Shown here in pieces: positions 1 through 8,865 of a stretch of DNA of 64,000 nucleotides. The first letter of the stretch is position 1. Each line of letters opens with the position of its first letter. A program made the translations under genes and the position numbers. Origin of the DNA: Parasediminibacterium sp046546515 (GTDB lineage: Bacteria > Bacteroidota > Bacteroidia > Chitinophagales > Chitinophagaceae); assembly GCF_046546515.1 (NCBI RefSeq), contig NZ_JBKHKJ010000027.1:12586-76585 (forward strand). Reading direction: 5' to 3'. The notes under the pieces were generated by a model. That model worked only from the letters and a program-made list of their open reading frames with translations. It searched no databases and was not told the DNA's origin.

Positions 1-1017
1 TATTTTTGCATTACTGTTGGGTCGGGCAAATAATACACCTGTAACAATAACACTATCGCCCACATTAATGCCTTTGGTTACCTCTACCAAGTTGGCTTCC
101 CTTACCCCGGTTTTTACATCCACAAATTTTGCCTTGCCGTTTTTTATGATGATGGCTTGGTTGCTCTTGTCGTTGGCAATCAAGCAATTGGTGGGTATCA
201 TAATGCCTTTTTTATCATCGCCAGCATCGAGATACACTTTTGCAAAACCACCGGGGTTGGCTTTTGCATTTTCCAATATAGCACGTACTTTCAGGTTTCG
301 GGTGCTGGCATTGGCTTGTGGCTCTATCGCTACAATGCTGGCTTTTTGCTGTTTGCCATTGCCATCGTCTAAAATAACATTTACCTGTTTGCCCCTTTGA
401 ATCATGCTGCTGTAAATTTCAGGAACATTGAAATCTATTTTCAACTTGTCTATCTGCTGCATGGTAGCTATTAATGTGGTGGTTGACACAAATGCCCCAA
501 GGCTTACTTGCCGCAAGCCCACCACGCCGCTAAAAGGGGCTTTCACCACTGTTTTATCAATTAAAGTTTGTGTATATAGAAGGTCTGCCTTGTAGCCATT
601 TACTACATTCAATGCAGCATCGTAGTCGGCCTGGTTAATGCCATTAATGTCCAATAACTTGCGGTTGCGCTGCTCTGTCAGTTGCGCCAAGTCTAGCAGC
701 ACTTTGGTTTTGGCTAATTGTGCTTTTAGGTCTGCGTCGTTTACACGGGCTATCAACGTGCCCTTTTCTATACGCTTGCCTTCTGGCACGTCTAAGTAAG
801 TGAGCCTGCCGCCCACTTCTGGGTGCAGTTCCACGTATTCATTGGCAACTACAGAGCCGTTTAGTTCTACCGTATTGCTAATAGGCTGGGTCGATGCCAC
901 CACCACATCTACCACCGTAGGAGGCGTGGCCGTAGGCTTGGGGTCTTTTTTGCCATGGCAGGCAACAGCAGTAATTACAACAACAGATGCAGTAGCGAAC
1001 CATTTCAAAATATCCAT
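1..1017 (-). CDS. RND efflux periplasmic adaptor subunit (partial)
   Basis: The open frame runs off the left edge, so only the first 339 codons are present. The start ATG is at 1017, and the N-terminus is a lipoprotein signal ending in ITAVAC with the lipidated Cys at residue 20. The following sequence matches the membrane-fusion (AcrA/HlyD) family: a lipoyl-like segment (VELHPEVGGRLTYLDVPEGK), a helical hairpin rich in Gln, Leu and Lys, then KAPFSGVVGLRQVSLGAFVS and a beta-barrel domain. Such adaptors link an inner-membrane RND pump to an outer-membrane channel. The pump gene is expected beyond the left edge. The substrate cannot be told. Confidence 0.9.
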   Translation of the reverse strand, partial: MDILKWFATASVVVITAVACHGKKDPKPTATPPTVVDVVVASTQPISNTVELNGSVVANEYVELHPEVGGRLTYLDVPEGKRIEKGTLIARVNDADLKAQLAKTKVLLDLAQLTEQRNRKLLDINGINQADYDAALNVVNGYKADLLYTQTLIDKTVVKAPFSGVVGLRQVSLGAFVSTTTLIATMQQIDKLKIDFNVPEIYSSMIQRGKQVNVILDDGNGKQQKASIVAIEPQANASTRNLKVRAILENAKANPGGFAKVYLDAGDDKKGIMIPTNCLIANDKSNQAIIIKNGKAKFVDVKTGVREANLVEVTKGINVGDSVIVTGVLFARPNSNAKI

Positions 1018-1060
1018 TATGCTGCTTTTCAGTAAAAACAAAAGTGGTTAAATAAGGTTA

Positions 1061-1237
1061 AACCCGGATTTTGCAGTTGACTTCGTTACGAAAGGCTCAA
1101 ATGCAATAAAGACAAGTATTTGAGCCGAATTTTTGGTCGAAAACATAGTGTACTATGACTAGGCCAAAAAATCAAGCAAATGCTTGTGTTTGAAGTAGTT
1201 GGGGCTTGCAATAGATTTCAACTGCAAAATCCGGGTT
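1061..1237. mobile_element. MITE-like 177-bp palindromic element, copy 1
   Basis: The ends form an exact 20-bp terminal inverted repeat, AACCCGGATTTTGCAGTTGA at the left and its reverse complement at the right. Inside are several nested hairpins: GGCTCAAAT paired with ATTTGAGCC, CATAGT-gt-ACTATG flanked by TTTTTGG and CCAAAAA, and AAGCA-aa-TGCTT. No protein is encoded. A second copy of exactly the same length lies at 5394-5570 with about ten substitutions and no gaps. No clear target-site duplication is visible. It could be a non-autonomous transposon or a large REP-like palindrome. Confidence 0.75.
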
Positions 1238-1682
1238 AAAGATAACTGCAATAATAGATGCAAAGATTTGCCAATATGGATGAATGGTGCAAAAGGGGAT
1301 TGTGTATCGGTTATAAATTGCCTGTTAGGGGCAATTTATCTAAATTTCGAGAAAATGTATGTGCACCTTTTGAGTAGGGTGCATTTCAAATCTTCGCTTT
1401 TTATTGGCCTTTTTATTTAGAATGAGCTTTACTATGTGATTGTGAAAGCCCCACACTACATCCCGACTTTAGCCCAGCCCAACCTCACCCCAACCCTCTC
1501 CAAAGGGAGAAGGAGCAAGAAAAAAGGAGGGGAATGTGAAAGATTATGCGAATATTTGAAATGGGTCATTTTTTGTTTTTCGATGATTTATTTTTTTTGC
1601 TATCTTCCTTTTTGCCTTTAACTCATTGATATTCAGTTGTTTATATTTTTTTAGCCTCATTTTTTATGATAATAAAAGTAAA

Positions 1683-1780
1683 TTTTATGATAGTTTATTG
1701 ATAATAGAATGATAGTTTTATGATAGGAAAATCATATTTTATTGATAAGAAACTGATAAGATTTTGTTAGTGGATTATCA
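1683..1780. repeat. 11-bp phased TGATA array, copy A
   Basis: TGATA begins at 1688, 1699, 1710, 1721, 1743 and 1754, always a multiple of 11 bp apart. The in-phase positions 1732, 1765 and 1776 hold the related words TCATA, TGTTA and TATCA. The rest of each unit is A/T-rich. One helical turn per unit would place every TGATA on the same face of the DNA. Confidence 0.8.
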
Positions 1781-1844
1781 TTTTCCTAAGCCAAATAACA
1801 TCCGATGCTGCTGGTAAGGCCAAAATGCCCCTAGTTGCTACTTT

Positions 1845-1874
1845 AACCCAGATTTTAACTGCAATATCTGGGTT
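1845..1874. repeat. Possible collapsed remnant of the 177-bp element
   Basis: This 30-bp palindromic sequence begins AACCCAGATTTTAACTGCA and ends TGCAATATCTGGGTT. It resembles the two ends of the 177-bp element brought directly together by an internal deletion. Confidence 0.45.
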
Positions 1875-1918
1875 TACCGCAAAATTGGTATGGATAGGTA
1901 TATAACCCCAAAAAAAAA

Positions 1919-1976
1919 TCCTATATGGGGGAAATATGCCCCCATGGGTATCCCAAATTTCCCCCATATAGGATGC
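1919..1976. repeat. Long palindrome with 18-bp stem, copy 1
   Basis: ATCCTATATGGGGGAAAT is followed about 20 bases later by its exact reverse complement. The same stem recurs at about 15403-15460, and one arm of it at about 51780-51840. The loop also contains CCCCCATG-type words, so alternative pairings are possible. There is no T-run directly after it, so it does not look like a simple terminator. Confidence 0.75.
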
Positions 1977-2181
1977 TTGCTTGGCAGCAAATGGCAGGGA
2001 GCATAAAACTTTTTCGGTTTGTCCTGATAGCCCCCAATGTATAAAAATCTTATCTTTGTACTAGAAATGCACTTGATACAAACTACTTACCAAACTAGTT
2101 TCTTGGCTTCCTAATCGTAGCTCTTTTTTTACTAATATTAAGATAGTTGTAGTCCCAAAATTTGTTCTTTTATTTATGGCT

Positions 2182-2288
2182 ATAAAATAGGCATAAAATA
2201 AGCACAAAATGAGCATAAATTATGCACAAATCAGGCACAAATTATGCATAAAATAAGCATAAAATAAGCACAAATCACGCACAAAAAT
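2182..2288. repeat. Tandem 11-bp array, AYAAAWTAWGC type
   Basis: Nine full 11-bp units plus a partial one run without a gap: ATAAAATAGGC, ATAAAATAAGC, ACAAAATGAGC, ATAAATTATGC, ACAAATCAGGC, ACAAATTATGC, ATAAAATAAGC twice, ACAAATCACGC, then ACAAAAAT. The A-runs and the GC step recur once per helical turn, as in intrinsically curved DNA. It lies 375 bp upstream of the metalloprotease gene. Confidence 0.85.
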
Positions 2289-2663
2289 TTGATGTTATTG
2301 TTGATAATCAATGGCTTACAAGGGCGATAACGATTTTTGAAAAAAGAAACAAAGTAAAAATCCCACAAAAATGGCAAAACTGAAACTATTTTAATATAAC
2401 ACTAGGAGATATTGATATTATAAAATATGTAAATATTGTAACCTTGCCCTGTTCCTGTTACCTTTTCCTTTGGGTAACTTGTCCCGTTTTTCGGAAGGGG
2501 TGAGGTTGGGCTGGGTTGATTTTTCAATAAAAAAGCGAAAAGTTTTATGCACCCTTTTCAAACACATCTATATCTTTTTAAATGAAGCCGCTAATCACTT
2601 TAGCTATTTTTTAATCTTTCTCCCACTTATCTTTAAAAATTAATTATCATTGTTATTAGATAC

Positions 2664-5231
2664 ATGCTTATGCGGAAATTGTTTGTAACCACAGCCCTTT
2701 TAATAACTTTTAGTGCTTTTGCCCAGAAAAAAATACCCTTGCCAGACACCGCCAAGACAAAGCCAATGCCCACAAGGGCAGAACTCAATGCTTTCCTTGG
2801 GGTAAAATCATCGTCTGATGGGCCAAAGCCTTACAAGGATGTGATTACAGACAAAGCCATTTCTAAAATTGGGTTGTTTGTTGTGCACAAGGTAGAAGAC
2901 AAATACTATTTTGAAATACCAGACACGTTGTTAGGGCGTGAAATATTGTCGGTAGTCCGTTTTGTAAAAGTGCCATCAGGGGCGGGCTATGGTGGCGAAA
3001 TTGCCAACCAAAACACGCTGTCTTTTGAAAAAGGGCCCAATAATATGTTGTTCATCCGCACCATTACGCTGGTAAACACGGCCGACTCTTCCCAAGTTAT
3101 ATACAAGGCGGTAACCAATTCTAATGTAAACAGCATTGCAGCGGCTTTTCCCATTGCAGCAAAGGGCAAAGACAGCCTCCACCCCAGCAGCATTATAGAC
3201 GTTACAGAGTTTTTTAAGGGCGACAATATGCTGGTAAGCATAGGTGCCAATGCCAAGCGAAAGTTTAGTTTTGGGGGGCTATCGCCAGATAGGTCTTATA
3301 CCCAAACCATCAATACTTACCCCATTAACACAGAAATAAAAACGGTAAAAACATTTAGTTCTTTTGGTGGCGGCGGCTTTGGTTTGCCCTCCTCGCCATC
3401 TGCGTCTTTGACTGCAGCTACCGGGTCTGGGGCGGTAACGCTGGAACTAAACACATCTTTGCTATTACTGCCTAAAACACCAATGGCTAGGCGGCCAGCC
3501 GATAAAAGGGTAGGCTATTTTACTGAGGATTTCACGCAATACAACGATACCCAGCAGCAGGTAGAAAACAAGGAGTTTGCCATACGCTGGCGGTTGGAAC
3601 CCAAGGAAGGGGAATGGCAAAAATGGATGAAAGGCGAACTGGTAGAACCACAAAAGCCATTGGTTTATTATATAGACCCTGCTACGCCCAAGCAATGGAG
3701 GCCTTACCTGATAGCGGGCATAAACGACTGGCAAAAAGCATTTGAAAAAGCGGGTTTTAAAAATGCCATTATAGGCAAAGAATGGCCAGAAAATGACACT
3801 ACCATGAGCTTGGAAGACGCACGCTTTTCTGTATTGAGGTATTTTGCCTCCGACGTGGAAAATGCTTACGGCCCCAATGTACACGACCCCCGCAGCGGCG
3901 AAATAATAGAAAGCCATATAGGCTGGTACCATAATGTAATGAAACTGGTTCACGACTGGTACATGATTCAAACCGCAGCCGTGGACCCAAGAGCTAGGAA
4001 AATGAAGTTTGACGAAAGCCTAATGGGCGACCTGATACGTTTTGTTTCCTCCCACGAAGTGGGGCACACACTAGGCCTTAGGCACAACATGGGCAGCAGC
4101 AGCCGCACGCCAGTGGAAAAACTAAGGAACAAGGCCTGGGTGGAAGCCAATGGGCATACAGCATCTATCATGGATTATGCCCGCTTCAACTATGTGGCGC
4201 AGCCAGAAGATAGCATTGGCAAAATGGGGCTATACCCCCGCATTGGCGATTACGATTTATGGGCCATTAAATGGGGTTATAGCTTTATACCCGGCAGTAC
4301 TGACGAGGAACTAAAAAAAGCAAGCAATAAAATGATTATTTCGGCCTTGAAAGAAAACCCAAGGACTTGGTTTGGCACCTACGAAGGCGGAAATACTTCC
4401 GACCCAAGAACCCAAAGTGAGGACTTAGGCGACAACGCAATAAAAGCCAGCGAATATGGCATTAAAAACCTGCAACGGATTCTGCCCAATCTTCCCCAAT
4501 GGACAAAAGAGGAAGCAGGCCTAAACGAAAACCTAAGCGACATATACGGGCAATTAGTAACGCAATTCCGCCGCTATATTGGCCATGTAACAAGAAACGT
4601 GGGTGGTGTTTATGAAACATTCAAAAGCGTGGAAGAACAGGGTGCCGTGTATGAAATTACGCCCAAAGCCATGCAAAAAGATGCTGTTGCTTTTTTGAAC
4701 AAGCAAGTATTTGCCACGCCCAAATGGCTAATAGAAAAAGACATCTGGGACAAAATAAACAACCCCGTTGGCGGCGACCCAATTGCCAGTTTGCAGGAAA
4801 ATGCACTTAGCAACCTGATTAGTAATGAAAGGATGGTACGAATGCAGGCATGTGCCGAACGGTTTGGTGCAGACAAAGCATACAATGCAATAGAACTATT
4901 TACAGATGTGCAAAGCGGCTTGTTTACAGAGTTAACCAGCCACAAGCCCATTGAGCTATACAGGCGGTTGCTGCAAAAAAGCTATGTGGACAAGCTGGCT
5001 GCTATCGTGAACCCGGCACCTAGTTCTGCGCCTACCTTTAGTTTTCCTGGTTTTTCTTTTTCTATTGGAACAGATGCCAGCCGCAGCGACTTGCCAGCCA
5101 TAGCAAGGGGGCAATTGCAACAATTGCGCAGCCAAATAATAGCTTCTATACCGTTAACCACAGATAAAATGAGCAGACTTCATTTGCAAGACTTGCAGGA
5201 AAGGATTAAAAGGGCGCTGGAGCCGAAGTGA
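2664..5231 (+). CDS. Secreted zinc-dependent metalloprotease (DUF5117/DUF4953 type)
   Basis: The 855-residue protein starts with a signal peptide ending near TFSAFAQ (a second Met at residue 3 is an equally possible start). The metzincin zinc signature HEVGHTLGLRH spans residues 464-474, with H464, H468 and H474 as zinc ligands and E465 as the catalytic base. A Met-turn-like SIMDYA follows at about 501-506. Length and layout match the large Bacteroidota zinc-dependent metalloprotease family whose N-terminal regions are called DUF5117/DUF5118. It should act in the periplasm or outside the cell; the substrate is unknown. It stands alone, with repeats on both sides. Confidence 0.9.
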   Translation: MLMRKLFVTTALLITFSAFAQKKIPLPDTAKTKPMPTRAELNAFLGVKSSSDGPKPYKDVITDKAISKIGLFVVHKVEDKYYFEIPDTLLGREILSVVRFVKVPSGAGYGGEIANQNTLSFEKGPNNMLFIRTITLVNTADSSQVIYKAVTNSNVNSIAAAFPIAAKGKDSLHPSSIIDVTEFFKGDNMLVSIGANAKRKFSFGGLSPDRSYTQTINTYPINTEIKTVKTFSSFGGGGFGLPSSPSASLTAATGSGAVTLELNTSLLLLPKTPMARRPADKRVGYFTEDFTQYNDTQQQVENKEFAIRWRLEPKEGEWQKWMKGELVEPQKPLVYYIDPATPKQWRPYLIAGINDWQKAFEKAGFKNAIIGKEWPENDTTMSLEDARFSVLRYFASDVENAYGPNVHDPRSGEIIESHIGWYHNVMKLVHDWYMIQTAAVDPRARKMKFDESLMGDLIRFVSSHEVGHTLGLRHNMGSSSRTPVEKLRNKAWVEANGHTASIMDYARFNYVAQPEDSIGKMGLYPRIGDYDLWAIKWGYSFIPGSTDEELKKASNKMIISALKENPRTWFGTYEGGNTSDPRTQSEDLGDNAIKASEYGIKNLQRILPNLPQWTKEEAGLNENLSDIYGQLVTQFRRYIGHVTRNVGGVYETFKSVEEQGAVYEITPKAMQKDAVAFLNKQVFATPKWLIEKDIWDKINNPVGGDPIASLQENALSNLISNERMVRMQACAERFGADKAYNAIELFTDVQSGLFTELTSHKPIELYRRLLQKSYVDKLAAIVNPAPSSAPTFSFPGFSFSIGTDASRSDLPAIARGQLQQLRSQIIASIPLTTDKMSRLHLQDLQERIKRALEPK

Positions 5232-5718
5232 GTGGTCAGTGGTGAGTGGTCAGTCATAAGTGGAAAGCCTTTAGAAAAGAATGTTACAGGTAGGGTTCAA
5301 CTTTAGGTAATTAGCCACGAAGAGGCACAAAGTTTTAAAGAGAAGAGGAATACGTTATTACTCAACACATAGGCATATAGGACACATAAATTTAACCCGG
5401 ATTATGCAGTTGACTTCGTTATGAAAGGCTCAAATGCAATAAATAGAAGTATTTGAGCCGAATTTTTGGTCGAAAACATAGTGTACTATGGCAAGGCCAA
5501 AAAATCAAGCAAATGCTTGTGTTTGAAGTAGTTGAGTCTTGCAATTGATTTCAACTGCAAAATCTGGGTTTAAGCAAGTAAAAAGAAAGAAACATAGTTA
5601 TTTACCTCGGTTTTTTTATAAACTCTGGCAGGGGGTAAACAAAAGAGAAACATTATGTTTTCTCTTTTTCATTTCTTATCTATGTGTTCTGCATGTCTAT
5701 GTATTGAAATTAAAGAAA
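5232..5718. other. Intergenic gap with repeats
   Basis: This gap holds a short 7-bp-period array right after the metalloprotease stop (about 5227-5263), a fragment of the cacaaag/gccacgaag dispersed repeat near 5310-5345, and the second 177-bp element. The frame at 5539-5772 runs through the end of that element and into metG, and is not a gene. Confidence 0.7.
5394..5570. mobile_element. MITE-like 177-bp palindromic element, copy 2
   Basis: The element has the same length, orientation and hairpin content as the one at 1061-1237, with terminal repeats AACCCGGATTATGCAGTTGA and TCAACTGCAAAATCTGGGTT. About ten substitutions and no gaps separate the two by eye. Together they bracket a segment that carries the metalloprotease gene. 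Its right flank has no recognisable duplication of the left flank. Confidence 0.75.
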
Positions 5719-7929
5719 CTATTTTACACCAGCCCCATTTGTAATCGCTGTTTCAGGATTGATGAAATGTAATTTACCCGTACTATCTTCTGCCATTAAA
5801 ATCATCCCATTACTGTCTATACCACGCATTTTACGTGGTGCAAGGTTGGCAACAATAGTTACTTGCTTGCCTACAATTTCTTCCGGGGTAAAATGCAGGG
5901 CAATGCCACTAACAATTGTTCTTGTTTCAAAACCGAGGTCAACAGAAAGCTTTAATAGCTTGTCTGCCTTTGGTACTTTTTCTGCGGCTACTATCGTGCC
6001 TACACGCAAATCAATCTTTGCAAAATCGTCAAATACTATTTCGGCAGCTATTGGCGCTGGTTCGTTTGCTACTACTGGTTGTTCTATTGTTGTTTTTGCT
6101 TCTTCCACTTTCTTTTCTGTTGATGCTTTTAATTTAGCCAATTGAGCTTCTATTTCTTCGTTCTCTATTTTCCTGAATAGCAATTGCGGTTCACGCAGGC
6201 TGTAGCCTACTTTTAGTAAATCTAACCTTCCTGCATTTTCCCATTCCAATATTTTATCTACCACTTTCATTATCTTGCAAAGCTTAGCTGCGGTAAATGG
6301 TAAAAATGGATGGATTAAAATAGCCAAGTTGGCTGTTAATTGCAAGCACAGGTGCATACAATTATCAATTCTCTTTTTCCCAGCTTCAGAAAGTTGCCCA
6401 TCAATGGTTTCTTTTTTGGCAACAATCCATGGCTCTTTGTCCTGCATGTATTTATTTCCCTTCCGGGCTAAATCAATCACTTCAAACAAAGCATCCCTAA
6501 ACTTATAAGCTTCCAATAAGCTTTCTACTTTTATAGCTGCTTCTTTAATATCTGCTATCAATTGCTTGTCAGCATCATCTATAATATCATTATGAAATGG
6601 TGGCACTTTTCCGCTGCAATGTTTGTGCATCATCACAAAAGTGCGGTTCACAAAATTGCCGAAGATGTTCGATAATTCATTATTGCTTGCATCTTGAAAA
6701 CCCTTCCATGTAAATTCACTATCCTTTGATTCTGGGGCAATTTGCGTAAGGTAATAACGCAATACATCTGCCATGCTGTCGCCACCATTGTCTTTTTTTA
6801 TCCAGCCGTTTATATAATCCTCTATTTCTATGCTCCATCCTCGGCTCGTACTCATTTTATCGCCTTCCAGGTTCATAAATTCGTTGGCAGGAACGTTGGT
6901 AGGTAATATATTGCCATGCAATTTCAGCATTACTGGGAAAATGATGCAATGGAAAACAATATTATCCTTACCTATAAAATGAACGAGTTTGGTATCAGGG
7001 GCATACCAGTAAGGCATCCAGTCTTTTTCGTTGTTGATGGCCCATTGTTTAGTGGCACTTATGTAACCGATTGGTGCATCGAACCAAACATAGAGGACCT
7101 TGCCAGCAGCATCTGTTTGGCTAACAGCTAACTGTTGACGGTCAACAGACTTTGTGGAATCGGTCAACGGCAAATGTATCCCCCAATCTAAATCCCTAGT
7201 TACGGCACGGGGTTGCAAGCCGCCATCAATCCAGCTTTTGCATTGACCAACAACGCTGGTACGCCAGTCGTTTTTATGGTCTTCTAAAATCCATTGCCTT
7301 AAAAAATCTTCGTGCCTATTCAGTGGCAAGTACCAGTGTTTGGTCGATTTTTTTATAGGTGCATTACCGCTCAAAGTACTTACTGGATTAATCAACATTT
7401 CAGGACTTAACGAACTGCCGCATTTTTCGCATTGATCTCCGTATGCATTTGGGTTGGCACATACCGGGCAAGTTCCTTTTATATACCTATCAGCCAAAAA
7501 AGTAGCTGTTGCTTCATCATAATATTGCTCGCTTTCCTTTACTTCCAAATCGCCATTGTTGTTTAGCACCGTAAAAAATTCCTGTGCCGTTTCGTGGTGA
7601 AGGGGGGAAGAGGTTCGGTGGTAAATGTCAAAGGCAATACCCAAGTCTTTAAAATTCTGTTCTATAATGGGATGGTACTTATCAATAATAGCCTGTGCAG
7701 TAGTACCTTCCTTCATCGCTTGGATGGGGATGGCTGTTCCATGCTCGTCGCTGCCGCAAACAAAAGCAACATCACGCTTCTGGGCTTTTAAATAGCGCAC
7801 ATAAATATCTGCTGGCAAGTAAGCCCCTGCCAAATGCCCAATATGTTTTAGCCCATTGGCATAGGGAAGTGCCGCTGTTATTAAATATCGTGCTGGTTTG
7901 CTGTTTATCGTATTGTTGTTGCTGTCCAT
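5719..7929 (-). CDS. metG: Methionyl-tRNA synthetase
   Basis: This class I aminoacyl-tRNA synthetase charges tRNA-Met and initiator tRNA in the cytoplasm. At 736 residues it is a long-form MetG. HIGH is at residues 29-32 and the KMSTS loop at about 358-362. A zinc knuckle (CPVC...CEKC) lies in the connective insert. An alpha-helical anticodon-binding domain follows, then a Lys/Glu-rich linker, and finally a Trbp111-type tRNA-binding OB domain (FDDFAKIDLRVGTIVAAEKV). The start MDSNNN at 7929 leaves a normal N-terminus. It appears to be monocistronic. Confidence 0.97.
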   Translation of the reverse strand: MDSNNNTINSKPARYLITAALPYANGLKHIGHLAGAYLPADIYVRYLKAQKRDVAFVCGSDEHGTAIPIQAMKEGTTAQAIIDKYHPIIEQNFKDLGIAFDIYHRTSSPLHHETAQEFFTVLNNNGDLEVKESEQYYDEATATFLADRYIKGTCPVCANPNAYGDQCEKCGSSLSPEMLINPVSTLSGNAPIKKSTKHWYLPLNRHEDFLRQWILEDHKNDWRTSVVGQCKSWIDGGLQPRAVTRDLDWGIHLPLTDSTKSVDRQQLAVSQTDAAGKVLYVWFDAPIGYISATKQWAINNEKDWMPYWYAPDTKLVHFIGKDNIVFHCIIFPVMLKLHGNILPTNVPANEFMNLEGDKMSTSRGWSIEIEDYINGWIKKDNGGDSMADVLRYYLTQIAPESKDSEFTWKGFQDASNNELSNIFGNFVNRTFVMMHKHCSGKVPPFHNDIIDDADKQLIADIKEAAIKVESLLEAYKFRDALFEVIDLARKGNKYMQDKEPWIVAKKETIDGQLSEAGKKRIDNCMHLCLQLTANLAILIHPFLPFTAAKLCKIMKVVDKILEWENAGRLDLLKVGYSLREPQLLFRKIENEEIEAQLAKLKASTEKKVEEAKTTIEQPVVANEPAPIAAEIVFDDFAKIDLRVGTIVAAEKVPKADKLLKLSVDLGFETRTIVSGIALHFTPEEIVGKQVTIVANLAPRKMRGIDSNGMILMAEDSTGKLHFINPETAITNGAGVK

Positions 7930-7960
7930 TTTTTTCTGCGATTTTTTATTCTATAAACGT

Positions 7961-8057
7961 CCCGTCATTTCAACGAAGGAGAAATCTTTTAAAGTTTGCA
8001 CCAATTTCTTTTCTTGCCTATAGCAAGGTGAGATTTCTCCTTCGTCGAAATGACGGG
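7961..8057. repeat. Long inverted repeat, CGTCATTTC / GAAATGACG type
   Basis: CCCGTCATTTCAACGAAGG (starting 7961) and its partner ending 8057 pair over 27 bases with one mismatch, around a loop of about 43 bases. The motif reads as a mobile palindrome rather than a terminator. It separates metG from the divergent Uma2 remnant and lies within 35 bp of the metG start, so it is transcribed or sits in the metG promoter region. Confidence 0.7.
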
Positions 8058-8200
8058 GAAAGATGATGTTTTTGAAGGGTGCAAAAATAGGTAAATACAA
8101 AGTAAGGAAAGGATTTTGGAAATATGCTATTGCTTAAAAAGCAGTTTGCTTGCTATCTTTCTACGGCTATTTTTTTGAAAAAAATCTTTATTTTTAGTTC

Positions 8201-8743
8201 ATGGGGCTAGTAAACACTTTACTTAAATACACTTACAGCGACTACCTTGGCTGGGAAGGCAGGTGGGAACTCATTAATGGGCATCCTATAGATATTAGCC
8301 CATCGCCTGTGCCGCTGCATCAGGTGATAGCTGAAAACATAGCTTATGAATTTGGCAAGGCAATTAGGGAGGCAAAATGTAAGCATTGCAAAGTAGTACA
8401 GGCACTAGACTATAAAATAAGCGAGGAAACAGTGATATGCCCCGATGTATTAATTATGTGCAAACCAGCAAAGAAGAAATTCCTCGATTTTTCCCCATCA
8501 CTTGTAGTTGAAATATTATCTCCTTCCACAGCTTTGCGGGATAGGAATATAAAATTCAATATTTACGAATAATAAGGCGTACCTTTTTACCTAATTGTAG
8601 ATATAAACAAGGAACAAACGGACATATTCGTTTTGAAGGATGGAAAATATGAATTGGTTGCTATAAATGATGTTGATACCCCTTTTGCCTTCACTTTAGA
8701 TGAAGGATGCAAAGTATCGCCTTACTTGCATGAAATATGGTGA
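8201..8743 (+). pseudogene. Uma2-family (DUF820) endonuclease gene interrupted by two stop codons
   Basis: The first 123 codons encode a Uma2-like PD-(D/E)XK nuclease: WELINGHPIDISPSPVPLHQ, then ICPDVLIMC, then LVVEILSPST as the catalytic core strands. Two consecutive TAA codons stand at 8570-8575. The same frame then continues without a shift as GVPFYLIVDINKEQTDIF... to a natural TGA at 8741-8743, giving the usual length of about 180 residues for the family. The stops replace the two residues before GVPFYLIVD. The catalytic part is upstream of the stops, so a truncated product might still fold, but decay is the simpler reading. Confidence 0.8.
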
Positions 8744-8865
8744 GTTTTACATCACTAATTAAATGATTAGGGTAATGTTGAAGAAAGCACTTTCCCTAAG
8801 TTGGTATTTCACAAAACCTGTTTGATTGGCCACTTGAATGTGATACAAAAACCTTGGCGCTTATT

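Larger units (their letters stand above)
1377..1980. repeat. Dispersed non-coding block, copy 1 (about 600 bp)
   Basis: This stretch is duplicated at about 14881-15473 in the same order. The shared elements are a GGTGCATTTCAAAT start, CTTTACTATGTGATTGTGAA, the phrase CACCCCAAC.CTCTCCAAA, a TGATA 11-bp array, TGGATTATCATTTTCCTAAG and a palindrome ending CCCCCATATAGGAT. The copies differ by many substitutions and small indels. Both copies sit in divergent intergenic gaps. Confidence 0.75.
1018..2663. other. Long repeat-rich intergenic gap without a credible gene
   Basis: This 1.6-kb divergent gap between the efflux adaptor and the metalloprotease holds one 177-bp MITE-like element, one copy of a duplicated non-coding block (about 1377-1980), a 30-bp palindrome at 1845-1874, an 18-bp-stem palindrome, and two different 11-bp-period arrays. 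The short open frames here (for example 1436-1621 and 1767-1967) fall inside these repeats and recur, degraded, in the other copies. I do not consider them genes. Confidence 0.8.

Noticed and set aside
1436..1967. Short open frames in the gap before the metalloprotease
   Set aside because: They translate the duplicated non-coding block and its palindromes, recur in degraded form at 14942-15142, and show no protein-family features.
2182..2288. Possible CRISPR array
   Set aside because: The units are 11 bp without spacers, and no cas gene is present. The same holds for the array at 51992-52100.
1061..5570. Composite transposon carrying the metalloprotease
   Set aside because: The bracketing elements encode no transposase, and no target-site duplication is seen around the pair.
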